Shown here in pieces: positions 1 through 6,265 of a stretch of DNA of 6,265 nucleotides. Origin of the DNA: Reyranella sp. (GTDB lineage: Bacteria > Pseudomonadota > Alphaproteobacteria > Reyranellales > Reyranellaceae). Position numbers and translations under genes: made by a program. The DNA lies in assembly GCA_016780605.1 (NCBI GenBank), contig JADHLS010000325.1, positions 1-6,265 of the forward strand. Direction: 5' to 3'. Under the pieces are notes generated by a model. It saw only the letters and a program-made list of their open reading frames with translations, did not search any database and was not told where the DNA came from. The first letter of the stretch is position 1. Each line of letters starts with the position of its first letter.

Positions 1-311
1 AGATTCGCCTGGTAAGCCGTGACACTGCCCGCCACATCGGCGAGCTGGGAGAGCACGAGGATGGCAACGATGCAGCCGGCGATCAAACCGCCGGTCACGA
101 CGACGGCAACCGCCAGGGGCAGCGGCAGCAGGCGCCGCACCCAGGTGAGCGCGGGACCGAGGATGAAGGCGAAGAACACGGCGAGCGCCGTCGGGATAAG
201 CACGTCGCGCCCGTAGTAGAGCGCCAGGATCGCGATCGAGCCGACCAGCGCGACGGCGGCGACGCGGACAAGTCGGAGATCGGAGTCGCGGTCCAGGGAC
301 ATGCGTGCCAT
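1..311 (-). CDS. AI-2E family (PerM-like) membrane transporter, N-terminal part, cut by window edge
   Basis: Reading the minus strand from the ATG at 311 gives about 103 residues with no stop before the window edge. They begin MARMSLDRDSDLRL, followed by a hydrophobic segment leading into ALYYGRDVLIPTALAVFFAF, then LGPALTWVRRLLPLPLAVAV, a further hydrophobic stretch, and LSQLADVAGSVTAYQANL. The YYGRDVLIPTALA / LGPxxTWVRRLLPLPLAV pattern is typical of the N-terminus of the AI-2E/PerM transporter family, which are polytopic inner-membrane proteins of about 350 to 650 residues. Three membrane segments are visible (roughly residues 14-31, 38-55 and 69-90). The family includes AI-2 exporters and Na+/H+ antiporter-like members, so the substrate cannot be assigned. 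A GGAG lies 7 nt before the ATG at 311, favouring it over the second in-frame ATG at 302. The gene diverges from everything to its right. Confidence 0.85.
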   Translation of the reverse strand, partial: MARMSLDRDSDLRLVRVAAVALVGSIAILALYYGRDVLIPTALAVFFAFILGPALTWVRRLLPLPLAVAVVVTGGLIAGCIVAILVLSQLADVAGSVTAYQAN

Positions 312-525
312 CGTTAGACTCCGCTTCGGACACGATAAGGGTAATCAATGCCGGCACTGGCCTGTCGATCCGGCGGTCGACGGTGACGCCATGGTATGAA
401 TTGAAGTCAACCTCGGTCCGCAAAACCGGTTCGTGCGGACGGCTGAAGCAGAGCAGAGGCGCAACGCCGGGGGAATCCCATCGTTGCGGGCCCGCCTGAC
501 CCAATCGGCCTGACGTCGAACAAGA
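312..525. other. Non-coding intergenic stretch, likely 5' region of the AI-2E gene
   Basis: About 210 bp with no open frame that resembles a protein. The plus-strand reading at 305-499 has no family features. The stretch lies between the start of the minus-strand transporter and the terminator of the next minus-strand gene, so the transporter promoter should be here. A TTGACT occurs on the minus strand near 408-413 but has no good -10 at the right spacing. A short palindrome GCGGGCCCGC (485-494) is present; its role is unknown. Confidence 0.4.
319..322 (-). promoter_or_regulatory. Shine-Dalgarno of the AI-2E family gene
   Basis: The minus strand reads GGAG with a 7-nt spacer to the ATG at 311. 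It supports that start over the in-frame ATG three codons later. I could not identify convincing -35/-10 boxes upstream. Confidence 0.55.
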
Positions 526-554
526 AGAAAGGGCGCCGGCAGGGCGCCCCTTCT
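526..554 (-). terminator. Rho-independent terminator of the truncated minus-strand gene
   Basis: GGGCGCC (531-537) pairs perfectly with GGCGCCC (543-549) around the 5-nt loop GGCAG. After one A/C mismatch the stem extends by four more pairs (526-529 with 551-554). On the minus strand the hairpin is followed by TTTCTTCTTG, a T-rich run. It sits about 22 bp past the stop codon at 576-578, where a terminator for the CsbD-like remnant would be expected. It could also partly insulate plus-strand transcription, but the plus-strand exit is less T-rich. Confidence 0.7.
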
Positions 555-575
555 CTTGCGAGAACCGGAAACCGG

Positions 576-635
576 CTAGAGATCGCCCGCCTTCTCGATG
601 GCGTCCTTGTCGTCGCCGACGGTCTTCTGCAGATG
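576..635 (-). pseudogene. C-terminal remnant of a small, probably CsbD-like stress protein
   Basis: On the minus strand a frame ending in TAG (576-578) reads LQKTVGDDKDAIEKAGDL-stop. Its spacing from a strong terminator (526-554) marks it as a real gene end. The sequence resembles the tail of CsbD-family proteins, small hydrophilic stress-induced proteins ending in segments like KxQKxVGDxKDAxxKA. Only about 20 codons remain. Upstream (to the right) the frame runs straight into the Kef-like sequence of the opposite strand, so the rest of the gene has been lost. The family assignment rests on about 18 residues and is tentative. That this is the 3' end of some minus-strand gene is firmer, because of the terminator. 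Confidence 0.45.
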
Positions 636-637
636 TG

Positions 638-1020
638 TATCGGAGGGACATCGACCGAACCGTCGCGCCGTTCTCGGGTCTACTGCTCGGGCTGTTTATC
701 GCGTCTATTGCGATCGGGCTTGAACTGTCGCTGCTCGCCCGACATCGATCCTAGCTTTGCTGGCTGGCCTCATGCTGCTCAACCGGGCCAGTGTGTTCGG
801 CCTCGCACGCCTGTTCGGCCTCCGCGCAACGGCGGCGTCCAAGACCGCGCTCCTTCTTGCCGCCGGCGAAGAATTCGCCTTCGTCATCCTGCATTCTGCT
901 GGGAAGGAAGGGCTCGTGGACCATCAAATTGTATGGACGATTTTGGTGTCGTCGACTCTGTCGATGTTCTGCACCCCTCCCCTCGCGTCGATTGGAGCGG
1001 CGATCGGCCGCTCGGCGAAT
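638..1020 (+). pseudogene. Internal fragment of a Kef-type (CPA2) monovalent cation:proton antiporter, frameshifted
   Basis: The first segment, from 638, reads YRRDIDRTVAPFSGLLLGLF and then IASIAIGLELSLLARH, and hits TAG at 752-754. The next frame takes over around 742-757 with ILALLAGLMLLNRASVFGLA, RLFGLRATAASKTALLLAAG, EEFAFVIL and later VSSTLSMFCTPPLASIG. Together they match the second half of the membrane domain of KefB/KefC-type antiporters, where YRxxIxxxxxPFxGLLLGLF and LLLAxGxEFAFV are hallmarks. Losing a single base near 735-750 explains the frame change. About 270 to 300 N-terminal residues are absent, since 638 abuts an unrelated gene remnant. No NAD-binding TrkA-N domain follows, and the frame trails into low-complexity sequence until 1254. 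The family's SVGM-like motif and GGEF motif are altered (SIAIG, GEEF), which fits decay. No functional product is expected. Confidence 0.75.
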
Positions 1021-1193
1021 GCCAAGGCGAAGGCGCCTGTAGGGAAAACCCAGGGTCGCGGAACCGGCACGGGCATGGTTAGGCGTCCCAAAAATGAGAT
1101 TACCCCCTTATTATCGGCGACATCGTCCCCATCTTGGAGGTGTCGTCCGATGACAGCGCGGTGCCGCGACAGTCAAACGACACAGGAGAGGCC
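1021..1193 (+). other. Short gene-free leader region before the CsbD-like gene
   Basis: Between the last Kef-like residues and the ATG at 1194 no conserved protein is visible. The frame of the downstream gene is open back to a TGA at 1095-1097 (reading IIGDIVPILEVSSDD...), but the good Shine-Dalgarno at 1184-1188 favours initiation at 1194. The promoter of the downstream small gene/synthase pair is expected here; I could not identify convincing boxes. Confidence 0.35.
1184..1188 (+). promoter_or_regulatory. Shine-Dalgarno of the CsbD-like small gene
   Basis: AGGAG with a 5-nt spacer to the ATG at 1194. It fixes the start against the alternative TTG at 1134 in the same frame and shows that the small gene was genuinely translated before the duplication. 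Confidence 0.7.
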
Positions 1194-1483
1194 ATGTCCA
1201 ACGCCGGCAAGACCGATGAGGTGCGGCGGGACAGCGACCGCGACGCATTGCTGAACCGTCTCGCCAGCAAGTGGAGACGGTTCACAAGTGGAGACGGTTC
1301 ACTTGGCGAGAGCTCAATCAGCTCGAGAGCAGCGATGAGCTGGTCGCCCAGATTGTCGTCAGGTACGGCATCCAGGAGATGGTCGCCAGGCACGAGGTCG
1401 ATGTCTTGCTGGATGGCCGCACTCTGAACGTACGGGATGGTCTTGCCTTGGAGATGACGGAGTCGTCGGATACAGCAACCTAG
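1194..1483 (+). pseudogene. Small CsbD-like/stress-type protein, frameshifted by a 17-bp tandem duplication
   Basis: The frame starts MSNAGKTDEVRRDSDRDALL, runs through LASKWRRFT, then reads nonsense to a stop at 1425-1427 (77 aa). The original continuation is in another frame: WRELNQLESSDELVAQIVV, RYGIQEMVARHEVDVLLDGR, and so on to TAG at 1481-1483. Removing one copy of the duplication at 1269-1302 joins the two parts into 90 codons plus stop. The restored core, KWRRFTWRELNQL...DELVAQIxxRYGI...EVDVLLDGR, resembles small helical CsbD-like proteins of alphaproteobacteria (KWGKxxxxEL...YGxxxxxAxxxVD). These are soluble and often under general stress control; their molecular role is not established. 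The stop lies about 40 bp before the glucan synthase on the same strand, so the two may share a transcript. An internal GTG (1271) could allow a 70-aa product of the C-terminal part. It could also be intact in other cells of the population if the duplication is reversible. Confidence 0.65.
1269..1302 (+). repeat. Exact 17-bp tandem duplication
   Basis: AAGTGGAGACGGTTCAC occurs at 1269-1285 and again, without a gap, at 1286-1302. The base before each copy is C, so the unit boundary can slide by one. Seventeen is not a multiple of three, and this is what breaks the small reading frame. Perfect identity points to a recent event, either replication slippage or a sequencing/assembly error. Confidence 0.95.
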
Positions 1484-1523
1484 GACTGGCGCCGATCGTT
1501 GCGATCTGAAAGGCCGGGAATCA

Positions 1524-4500
1524 TTGAAATCGCTGCTGCGACGCGCCTTCGGGCGTGCGCCACCCCATTCACCATGGGATGATGAAGATCCTGTCCGTAG
1601 CGAGCTTTTCAGCGTCGAGCGGCTGGAACAGCATGCCGAAAGCCTGGCGGCGAACCAGCCCGTATCCACCGGTCCGGTGATCGGCAACTCCCTGGTCGAG
1701 CGCCTGGCCGACAACGAACGCGTTCTACTGGGCGCCTATCGCAGCATCGCCAAGGCTGCCGACGAGGGCCGGCCGATCACCCCCGCCGCCGAATGGCTGC
1801 TCGACAACTATCATCTCGTCGAACAGCAGGTCCGCGAGGTCCGAACCGACCTGCCACCCGGCTACTACCGCCAGCTTCCCAAGCTGAGTAGCGGTCCGCT
1901 GGCCGGGTATCCGCGCGTGTTCGGTGTAGCCTGGGCCTTCGTCGCCCATACCGACAGCCGATTCGATCCGGAGGCGCTGACTCGTTTCGTGCGCGCCTAC
2001 CAGACCGTCCAGCCACTCAGTATCGGCGAGCTGTGGGCGGTGGCGATCACGCTGCGCATCGTGCTGGTGGAGAATCTGCGGCGCTTGGCCGTTCGAATCA
2101 TGAGCCGCCGCACGGCGCGCGAGGAGGCAGATCGCGTGGCTGACGGCCTGATGGGCGTGAACGACCGCGTCCCCGACCCGGCGGCGCTCACGCCCTACCA
2201 GCGTGCTCCCTTCTCCGAGGGCTTCTTCGTTCAACTCGTCCAGCGCCTGCGCGACCAGGATCCGGAAGCGACTCCCGCCGTGGACTGGCTGCAGGAGCAC
2301 CTGAAGCGCGCGGGCACGACTGCCGATGAGTTGGTTCGCCGTGAGCATCAGCTCCAGGGCGCCACCAACGTCACGGTGCGCAACATCATCACCAGCATGC
2401 GCCTGCTCTCCGATGTCGACTGGGCGAAGCTGTTCGAGTCAGTGAGTCCGGTCGACGATGTGCTGCGTGCCGGCAGCGACTTCGCCGCCATGGATTTCGC
2501 CACACGCAACCTTTACCGCACGGCGATTGAGCAAATCGCCCGCGGCACCGACCTCACGGAAATGGAGATCGCCCGCAGTTCCCTCCAGTTCGCCGCGTCT
2601 TCGCCCGACCCGAACGGCGATCAGCGACAGCGCGAACCTGGCTATTATCTCATCGGTGGTGGCCGACACGCCTTCGAGCATTCTGTGCGGTTCCGTCCGT
2701 CCGGACTTGCCTTAAGGCGGCGCTTTGCAGCCGCAGGGATCGCCGGCTATGTCGCGAGCGTCTCCTTTACCGCCGCGGTAGTCCTCTTTCTGCCACTGCT
2801 CGTGCTCGCGCAGGTCGGCCTCACCGGCTGGCAGGGCGCGGTGATGGTCCTGGTCGGTCTTTTGCCGGCGATCGACGCTGCATTGCTGCTGGTCAATCGG
2901 GCGATCACCGTCGGCTTCGGCGCGACGCTCCTGCCCGGCCTCGAGCTCAGGGCGGGTGTGTCGCCTGGGCTGCGGACCCTCGTCGCCATCCCGACGTTAC
3001 TGTCGACGCGCGCGTCCGTCGACGAGCAGCTCCAGCGACTTGAGGTGCACTATCTCGCCAATCCTGGCGGCGCCGTCCATTTTGCCCTCCTGTCGGACTG
3101 GACGGACGGCAACGCGGAGACCAACCCGGAAGACGCCGACCTCGTGGCAGCAGCCGTCGCCGGCATCGTCCGGCTCAACAGCCGCCATCCCACCGCCGAA
3201 GGTGTCGATCGTTTCCTACTGCTTCACAGGCGCCGCGTCTGGAACGAGGCACAGGGACGCTGGATGGGATGGGAACGCAAGCGCGGCAAGCTCCACGAGC
3301 TCAATCGGCTCCTGCGCGGCGCGACCGATACTACATTCCTCGACACGGGATCGCGCGCCCCGCCTACCGACATCCGATATGTCGTTACCCTCGACTCCGA
3401 CACACGATTGCCGCGCGACGCGATCCAGCGCCTGGTCGGCAAGATGGCGCACCCGCTCAACCAGCCGCGTCTCGATGCCACGGGGAATCGGGTGGTCGAA
3501 GGCTATGGCGTGCTGCAGCCGCGCGTCACGCCATCCTTGCCGGTCGGCGTGGAAGGTTCGCTGTTCCAGAGGGTCTTCTCCCGCAGCAGCGGCATCGATC
3601 CCTATTCGTCGGCGGTGTCGGATGTTTACCAGGACCTGTTCGGCGAGGGTTCCTATTCCGGCAAGGGCATCTACGACATCGACGCGTTCGAGGCTGCGCT
3701 GCGCGGCCGGGTACCCGACAATGCGATGTTGAGCCACGATCTCTTCGAAGGTGTATTTGCCCGCGCTGGCCTGGTGTCCGACATCGAGGTTGTCGAGGAG
3801 TTCCCCGCCCGCTACGACGCCGCTGCGGCACGCCAGCACCGGTGGGCGCGTGGCGACTGGCAGCTGCTGCCCTGGCTGCTCGGCCGCGTGAAGGGCAGCC
3901 TGACGCAGGAAGCATCCAGCGCCGTCACGGCGATCGGCTTCTGGAAGATGTTCGACAACCTGCGGCGTACCTTGTCGGCACCGGCGGCGGTCGTCGCACT
4001 GCTGGCGGGTTGGACCCTGCCGCTTCCCGCGTCACTCGGGTGGACGGGCTTCGTCCTGTTGACCATCGCCCTGCCGACGATCCTCCCGGTGATCGCGGCC
4101 CTTGTGCCGCGGCATGCCGCCATCACGACGCGAAGTCATTTTTCAGCGCTTGCGTCAGATATATTGAATGCGGCGTCGCAGACCGCCCTGCTCGTGGCCT
4201 TTCTGCCCCATCAGGCCTGGCTGATGCTGGATGCGATCGGCCGGACCATGTACCGGCTGTTTGTCAGTCGCCGCCGCCTGCTCGACTGGACTATCTCGGC
4301 CCAATCCAACAGCAGGCGCGATGATTGGCCGAGCTTCGCCGGCCAGATGGCGGGAAGCCTCATGATCACGTCGCTGGCAGCCCTGGCCGTCTGGCAGGCC
4401 GGCCGTGCAGCGTTGCCGGTCGCGGCGCCTTTCATCCTCGCCTGGCTGCTCTCGCCCGCGATCGCGCGCTGGGTCAGCGCGGCGCCGGTTGACGCCGGCA

Positions 4501-6265
4501 GCCTTGCGATCTCGCCGTCCGATGCCGGCGCGTTGCGGCTGATCGCGCGGCGAACCTGGCGGTTCTTCGAGACTTTCGTCACCGCGGCCGACAACATGCT
4601 GCCGCCGGACAATTTCCAGGAGGATCCTGCCGCCGTCGTCGCTCACCGGACGTCGCCGACCAACATCGGCCTTCTTCTGCTGTCGACGGCCGCCGCCCGC
4701 GAATTCGGATGGATCGGCACGCTTGAGGCTGTCGAGCGCCTGGAGGCGACGTTGGCGACGGTAGGACGCCTGAAACGTTTCCGTGGTCACTTCTGCAATT
4801 GGTACGACACGACCGACCTCAGGCCGCTCGATCCGATCTACATCTCCTCAGTCGACAGCGGCAACCTGGCCGGGCACCTGATCGCGCTCGCCAACACCTG
4901 CGCGGCCTGGCGGCGGGGCCTCGCCGGTGCGACGGTGATCGCGGTTGGCGTGGGCGACAGCCTGGCGCTTGCGCGCGAGGCCTTGACGGCGTTGCCCGAC
5001 GACCGACGCACGCACCTCGTCACCTCGCAGGAGCTGGTTGGTGCGCTCGACGATCTTGCCACGGCGCTGCTGCGGCTTCCTGATCGGCTGGGTGATCTGG
5101 CGCCGGGCGCCGGCAAGGCCGCCGATCTGGCGCGCGCGCTGGCCTACGAACGGGCCGATCACGCGAGCGAGGACGTACTATTCTGGGTCGAGGCCGTGCA
5201 GCGGTCGATCGCGAGCCACTGCCGTGACGTCGCACAGGATGCCGAGGCGAGCGGGGTGCTGGTTCGTCGGCTGCAGACCATCGAGGTCACGACCCGCGCC
5301 ATGGTCACCGCCATGGAGTTCGATTTCCTCCTCGACCGCGACCGCCGCCTCCTCGCCATCGGCCATCTCGTTGCCGAGGATACTCTCGACCCCCATTGCT
5401 ATGATTTGCTGGCATCGGAAGCGCGGCTCGCCAGTTTCATGGCGATCGCCATGGGCGAGGTGCCGGCCCGCCACTGGTTCCGGCTGGGCCGCGAGGTGAC
5501 GCCGATCGGGCGCGGTGCGGCGCTGGTCTCATGGTCGGGCTCGATGTTCGAGTATCTCATGCCATCGCTGGTCATGCGCGCGCCCCTCGGCAGCCTGATC
5601 GAGAAGACCAACAGCCTGATCGTGCAGCGGCATATCGACTACGCCACCAGCCGTGGCGTGCCGTGGGGCATCTCCGAATCGGCCTACAATGCGCGCGACA
5701 AGGAGTTGACCTACCAGTACTCCAACTTCGGCGTGCCGGGTCTCGGCTTCAAGCGCGGCCTCAGTGAGGACATCGTCATCGCACCCTACGCCACGGCGCT
5801 TGCCGCCATGGTCGATCCGGCGGCAGCGGCGGCCAACTTCACGCGGCTGGCGGGCATCGGCGGGCGCGGCCTCTACGGCTTCTACGAGGCGCTCGACTTC
5901 ACGCCGTCCCGCCTGCCGGACGGCCAGGCCCGAGCGGTCGTTCGCGCCTATATGGCCCACCATCAGGGCATGACGATCGTCGCCCTCGCCAATGCGTTGC
6001 TCGACGGCGTGATGCGCACGCGCTTCCACGCCGAGCCGATGATCCAGGCGACCGAGCTCCTGTTGCAGGAACGCACGCCGCGCGACGTCGCCGTCGCCCA
6101 TCCGCGCATCGAGGAGCTCGGTGTTGGCGCCACGGTGGAGGACCTCGAGCCTGCCGTCGTGCGCCGCCTGCACAACCCCCACGCGGCCAGCCCCTCCGTT
6201 CACCTGCTGTCCAACGGACGCTACTCGGTGATGCTGACGGCCGCAGGCTCGGGCTACAGCCGCTG
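1524..6265 (+). CDS. ndvB: Cyclic beta-1,2-glucan synthase (NdvB/ChvB/Cgs family), N-terminal ~1580 residues, cut by window edge
   Basis: This inner-membrane enzyme polymerises glucose from UDP-glucose into beta-1,2-glucan and cyclises it; the glucans are then exported to the periplasm. The frame is unbroken from 1458 to the window end. TTG at 1524 (LKSLLRRAFG...) is the only plausible start before the conserved WDDEDPVRSELFSVERLEQH. A weak GGGA/AAAGG precedes it. Residues 1-400 form the cytosolic N-terminus. Membrane segments lie near 408-433 and 436-458. The GT84 catalytic core, about 500-800, carries the D, DxD, D, RxxRW set: D525 in LLSDWTDG, D624/D626 in LDSDT, D739 in SHDLFEG, R770-W774 in RQHRW. 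More membrane segments follow at about 817-865, 875-910 and 942-985. The middle glycoamylase-like/cyclisation domain, about 1090-1520, shows NWYDT (1092-1096), VDSGN (1110-1114), WGISESAY (E1385) and MAHHQGM (from 1477). The window ends at GSGYSR, the opening of the GH94-type length-control region. Family members are about 2800 aa, so about 1200 residues lie beyond the edge. Substrate and linkage are inferred from family resemblance. Confidence 0.93.
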   Translation, partial: MKSLLRRAFGRAPPHSPWDDEDPVRSELFSVERLEQHAESLAANQPVSTGPVIGNSLVERLADNERVLLGAYRSIAKAADEGRPITPAAEWLLDNYHLVEQQVREVRTDLPPGYYRQLPKLSSGPLAGYPRVFGVAWAFVAHTDSRFDPEALTRFVRAYQTVQPLSIGELWAVAITLRIVLVENLRRLAVRIMSRRTAREEADRVADGLMGVNDRVPDPAALTPYQRAPFSEGFFVQLVQRLRDQDPEATPAVDWLQEHLKRAGTTADELVRREHQLQGATNVTVRNIITSMRLLSDVDWAKLFESVSPVDDVLRAGSDFAAMDFATRNLYRTAIEQIARGTDLTEMEIARSSLQFAASSPDPNGDQRQREPGYYLIGGGRHAFEHSVRFRPSGLALRRRFAAAGIAGYVASVSFTAAVVLFLPLLVLAQVGLTGWQGAVMVLVGLLPAIDAALLLVNRAITVGFGATLLPGLELRAGVSPGLRTLVAIPTLLSTRASVDEQLQRLEVHYLANPGGAVHFALLSDWTDGNAETNPEDADLVAAAVAGIVRLNSRHPTAEGVDRFLLLHRRRVWNEAQGRWMGWERKRGKLHELNRLLRGATDTTFLDTGSRAPPTDIRYVVTLDSDTRLPRDAIQRLVGKMAHPLNQPRLDATGNRVVEGYGVLQPRVTPSLPVGVEGSLFQRVFSRSSGIDPYSSAVSDVYQDLFGEGSYSGKGIYDIDAFEAALRGRVPDNAMLSHDLFEGVFARAGLVSDIEVVEEFPARYDAAAARQHRWARGDWQLLPWLLGRVKGSLTQEASSAVTAIGFWKMFDNLRRTLSAPAAVVALLAGWTLPLPASLGWTGFVLLTIALPTILPVIAALVPRHAAITTRSHFSALASDILNAASQTALLVAFLPHQAWLMLDAIGRTMYRLFVSRRRLLDWTISAQSNSRRDDWPSFAGQMAGSLMITSLAALAVWQAGRAALPVAAPFILAWLLSPAIARWVSAAPVDAGSLAISPSDAGALRLIARRTWRFFETFVTAADNMLPPDNFQEDPAAVVAHRTSPTNIGLLLLSTAAAREFGWIGTLEAVERLEATLATVGRLKRFRGHFCNWYDTTDLRPLDPIYISSVDSGNLAGHLIALANTCAAWRRGLAGATVIAVGVGDSLALAREALTALPDDRRTHLVTSQELVGALDDLATALLRLPDRLGDLAPGAGKAADLARALAYERADHASEDVLFWVEAVQRSIASHCRDVAQDAEASGVLVRRLQTIEVTTRAMVTAMEFDFLLDRDRRLLAIGHLVAEDTLDPHCYDLLASEARLASFMAIAMGEVPARHWFRLGREVTPIGRGAALVSWSGSMFEYLMPSLVMRAPLGSLIEKTNSLIVQRHIDYATSRGVPWGISESAYNARDKELTYQYSNFGVPGLGFKRGLSEDIVIAPYATALAAMVDPAAAAANFTRLAGIGGRGLYGFYEALDFTPSRLPDGQARAVVRAYMAHHQGMTIVALANALLDGVMRTRFHAEPMIQATELLLQERTPRDVAVAHPRIEELGVGATVEDLEPAVVRRLHNPHAASPSVHLLSNGRYSVMLTAAGSGYSR

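Noticed and set aside
19..216. Plus-strand open frame over the AI-2E gene
   Set aside because: It is the antisense shadow of the membrane protein on the minus strand, with low-complexity T/A/S/R composition.
631..640. AGATGTGTAT as a remnant of a transposon end or library adapter
   Set aside because: Only 10 of 19 bases match, the flanking adapter bases are absent, and at least the last codon (TAT, Tyr) fits the native Kef sequence. Kept only as a reason to check the junction.
633..1082. A 149-codon plus-strand open frame starting with ATG at 633
   Set aside because: Its translation is arginine- and cysteine-rich with no family features, whereas the other two frames give clear antiporter helices over the same bases.
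1060..1087. GGAAC at 1060-1064 as an EcfG-type general stress promoter for the CsbD-like gene
   Set aside because: The nearest GTT is only 13 nt away and the next CGT-like element is 19 nt away. Neither gives the expected spacing with a matching -10.
1725..2348. Long antisense open frames opposite the synthase (also 3216-3839, 4155-4790 and 5529-6203, each over 200 codons)
   Set aside because: In GC-rich DNA, strong third-position bias keeps antisense frames open. The translations are dominated by R, A, G, D and H, with no domains and no convincing start sites.
2458..2715. Possible frameshift in the synthase around 2440-2720
   Set aside because: Codon-by-codon reading shows the same frame (codon starts divisible by three) before, through and after this region, with conserved PGYYLIGGGRHAFE in place.
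3269..4324. A 351-codon plus-strand open frame inside the synthase region
   Set aside because: It is an out-of-frame shadow. The synthase frame is continuous here and carries the GT84 motifs, while this frame is rich in R, A, G and P with no family features.

Overview
The window is GC-rich DNA with the dense codon bias of an alphaproteobacterium. The likely lineage is Hyphomicrobiales/Rhodospirillales-like, inferred from the gene families and not from any marker gene. There are no tRNA or rRNA genes, CRISPR arrays or recognisable insertion sequences. The right three quarters is one very large intact gene. The left quarter is a patchwork of truncated and frameshifted genes.

Left to right: (1) 1-311, minus strand, the N-terminal ~103 residues of an AI-2E/PerM-type membrane transporter running off the left edge. 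(2) About 210 bp with no gene, then a minus-strand intrinsic terminator at 526-554. (3) 576-635, minus strand, the last ~20 codons of a small protein, probably CsbD-like, whose 5' part is missing. (4) 638 to about 1020, plus strand, an internal piece of a Kef-type cation:proton antiporter with its N-terminus missing, a one-base frameshift, and no TrkA-N domain. (5) 1194-1483, plus strand, a small CsbD-like stress-type protein with a good Shine-Dalgarno, broken by an exact 17-bp tandem duplication; removing one copy restores a 90-codon frame. (6) 1524 to the right edge, plus strand, the first ~1580 codons of a cyclic beta-1,2-glucan synthase (NdvB/ChvB/Cgs family), uninterrupted in one frame, with its GT84 and middle cyclisation-type domains and the very start of the C-terminal GH94-type region.

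Functionally the window is about the cell envelope and stress. The synthase would make periplasmic cyclic glucans used in osmoadaptation and, in host-associated relatives, host interaction. The transporter, the antiporter remnant and the small CsbD-like proteins fit an envelope/ion/stress neighbourhood. The small gene and the synthase are about 40 bp apart on one strand and could be co-transcribed. I see no undescribed system. The points worth checking are the reversible-looking 17-bp duplication and the abrupt join at about 630-638 between two truncated genes.
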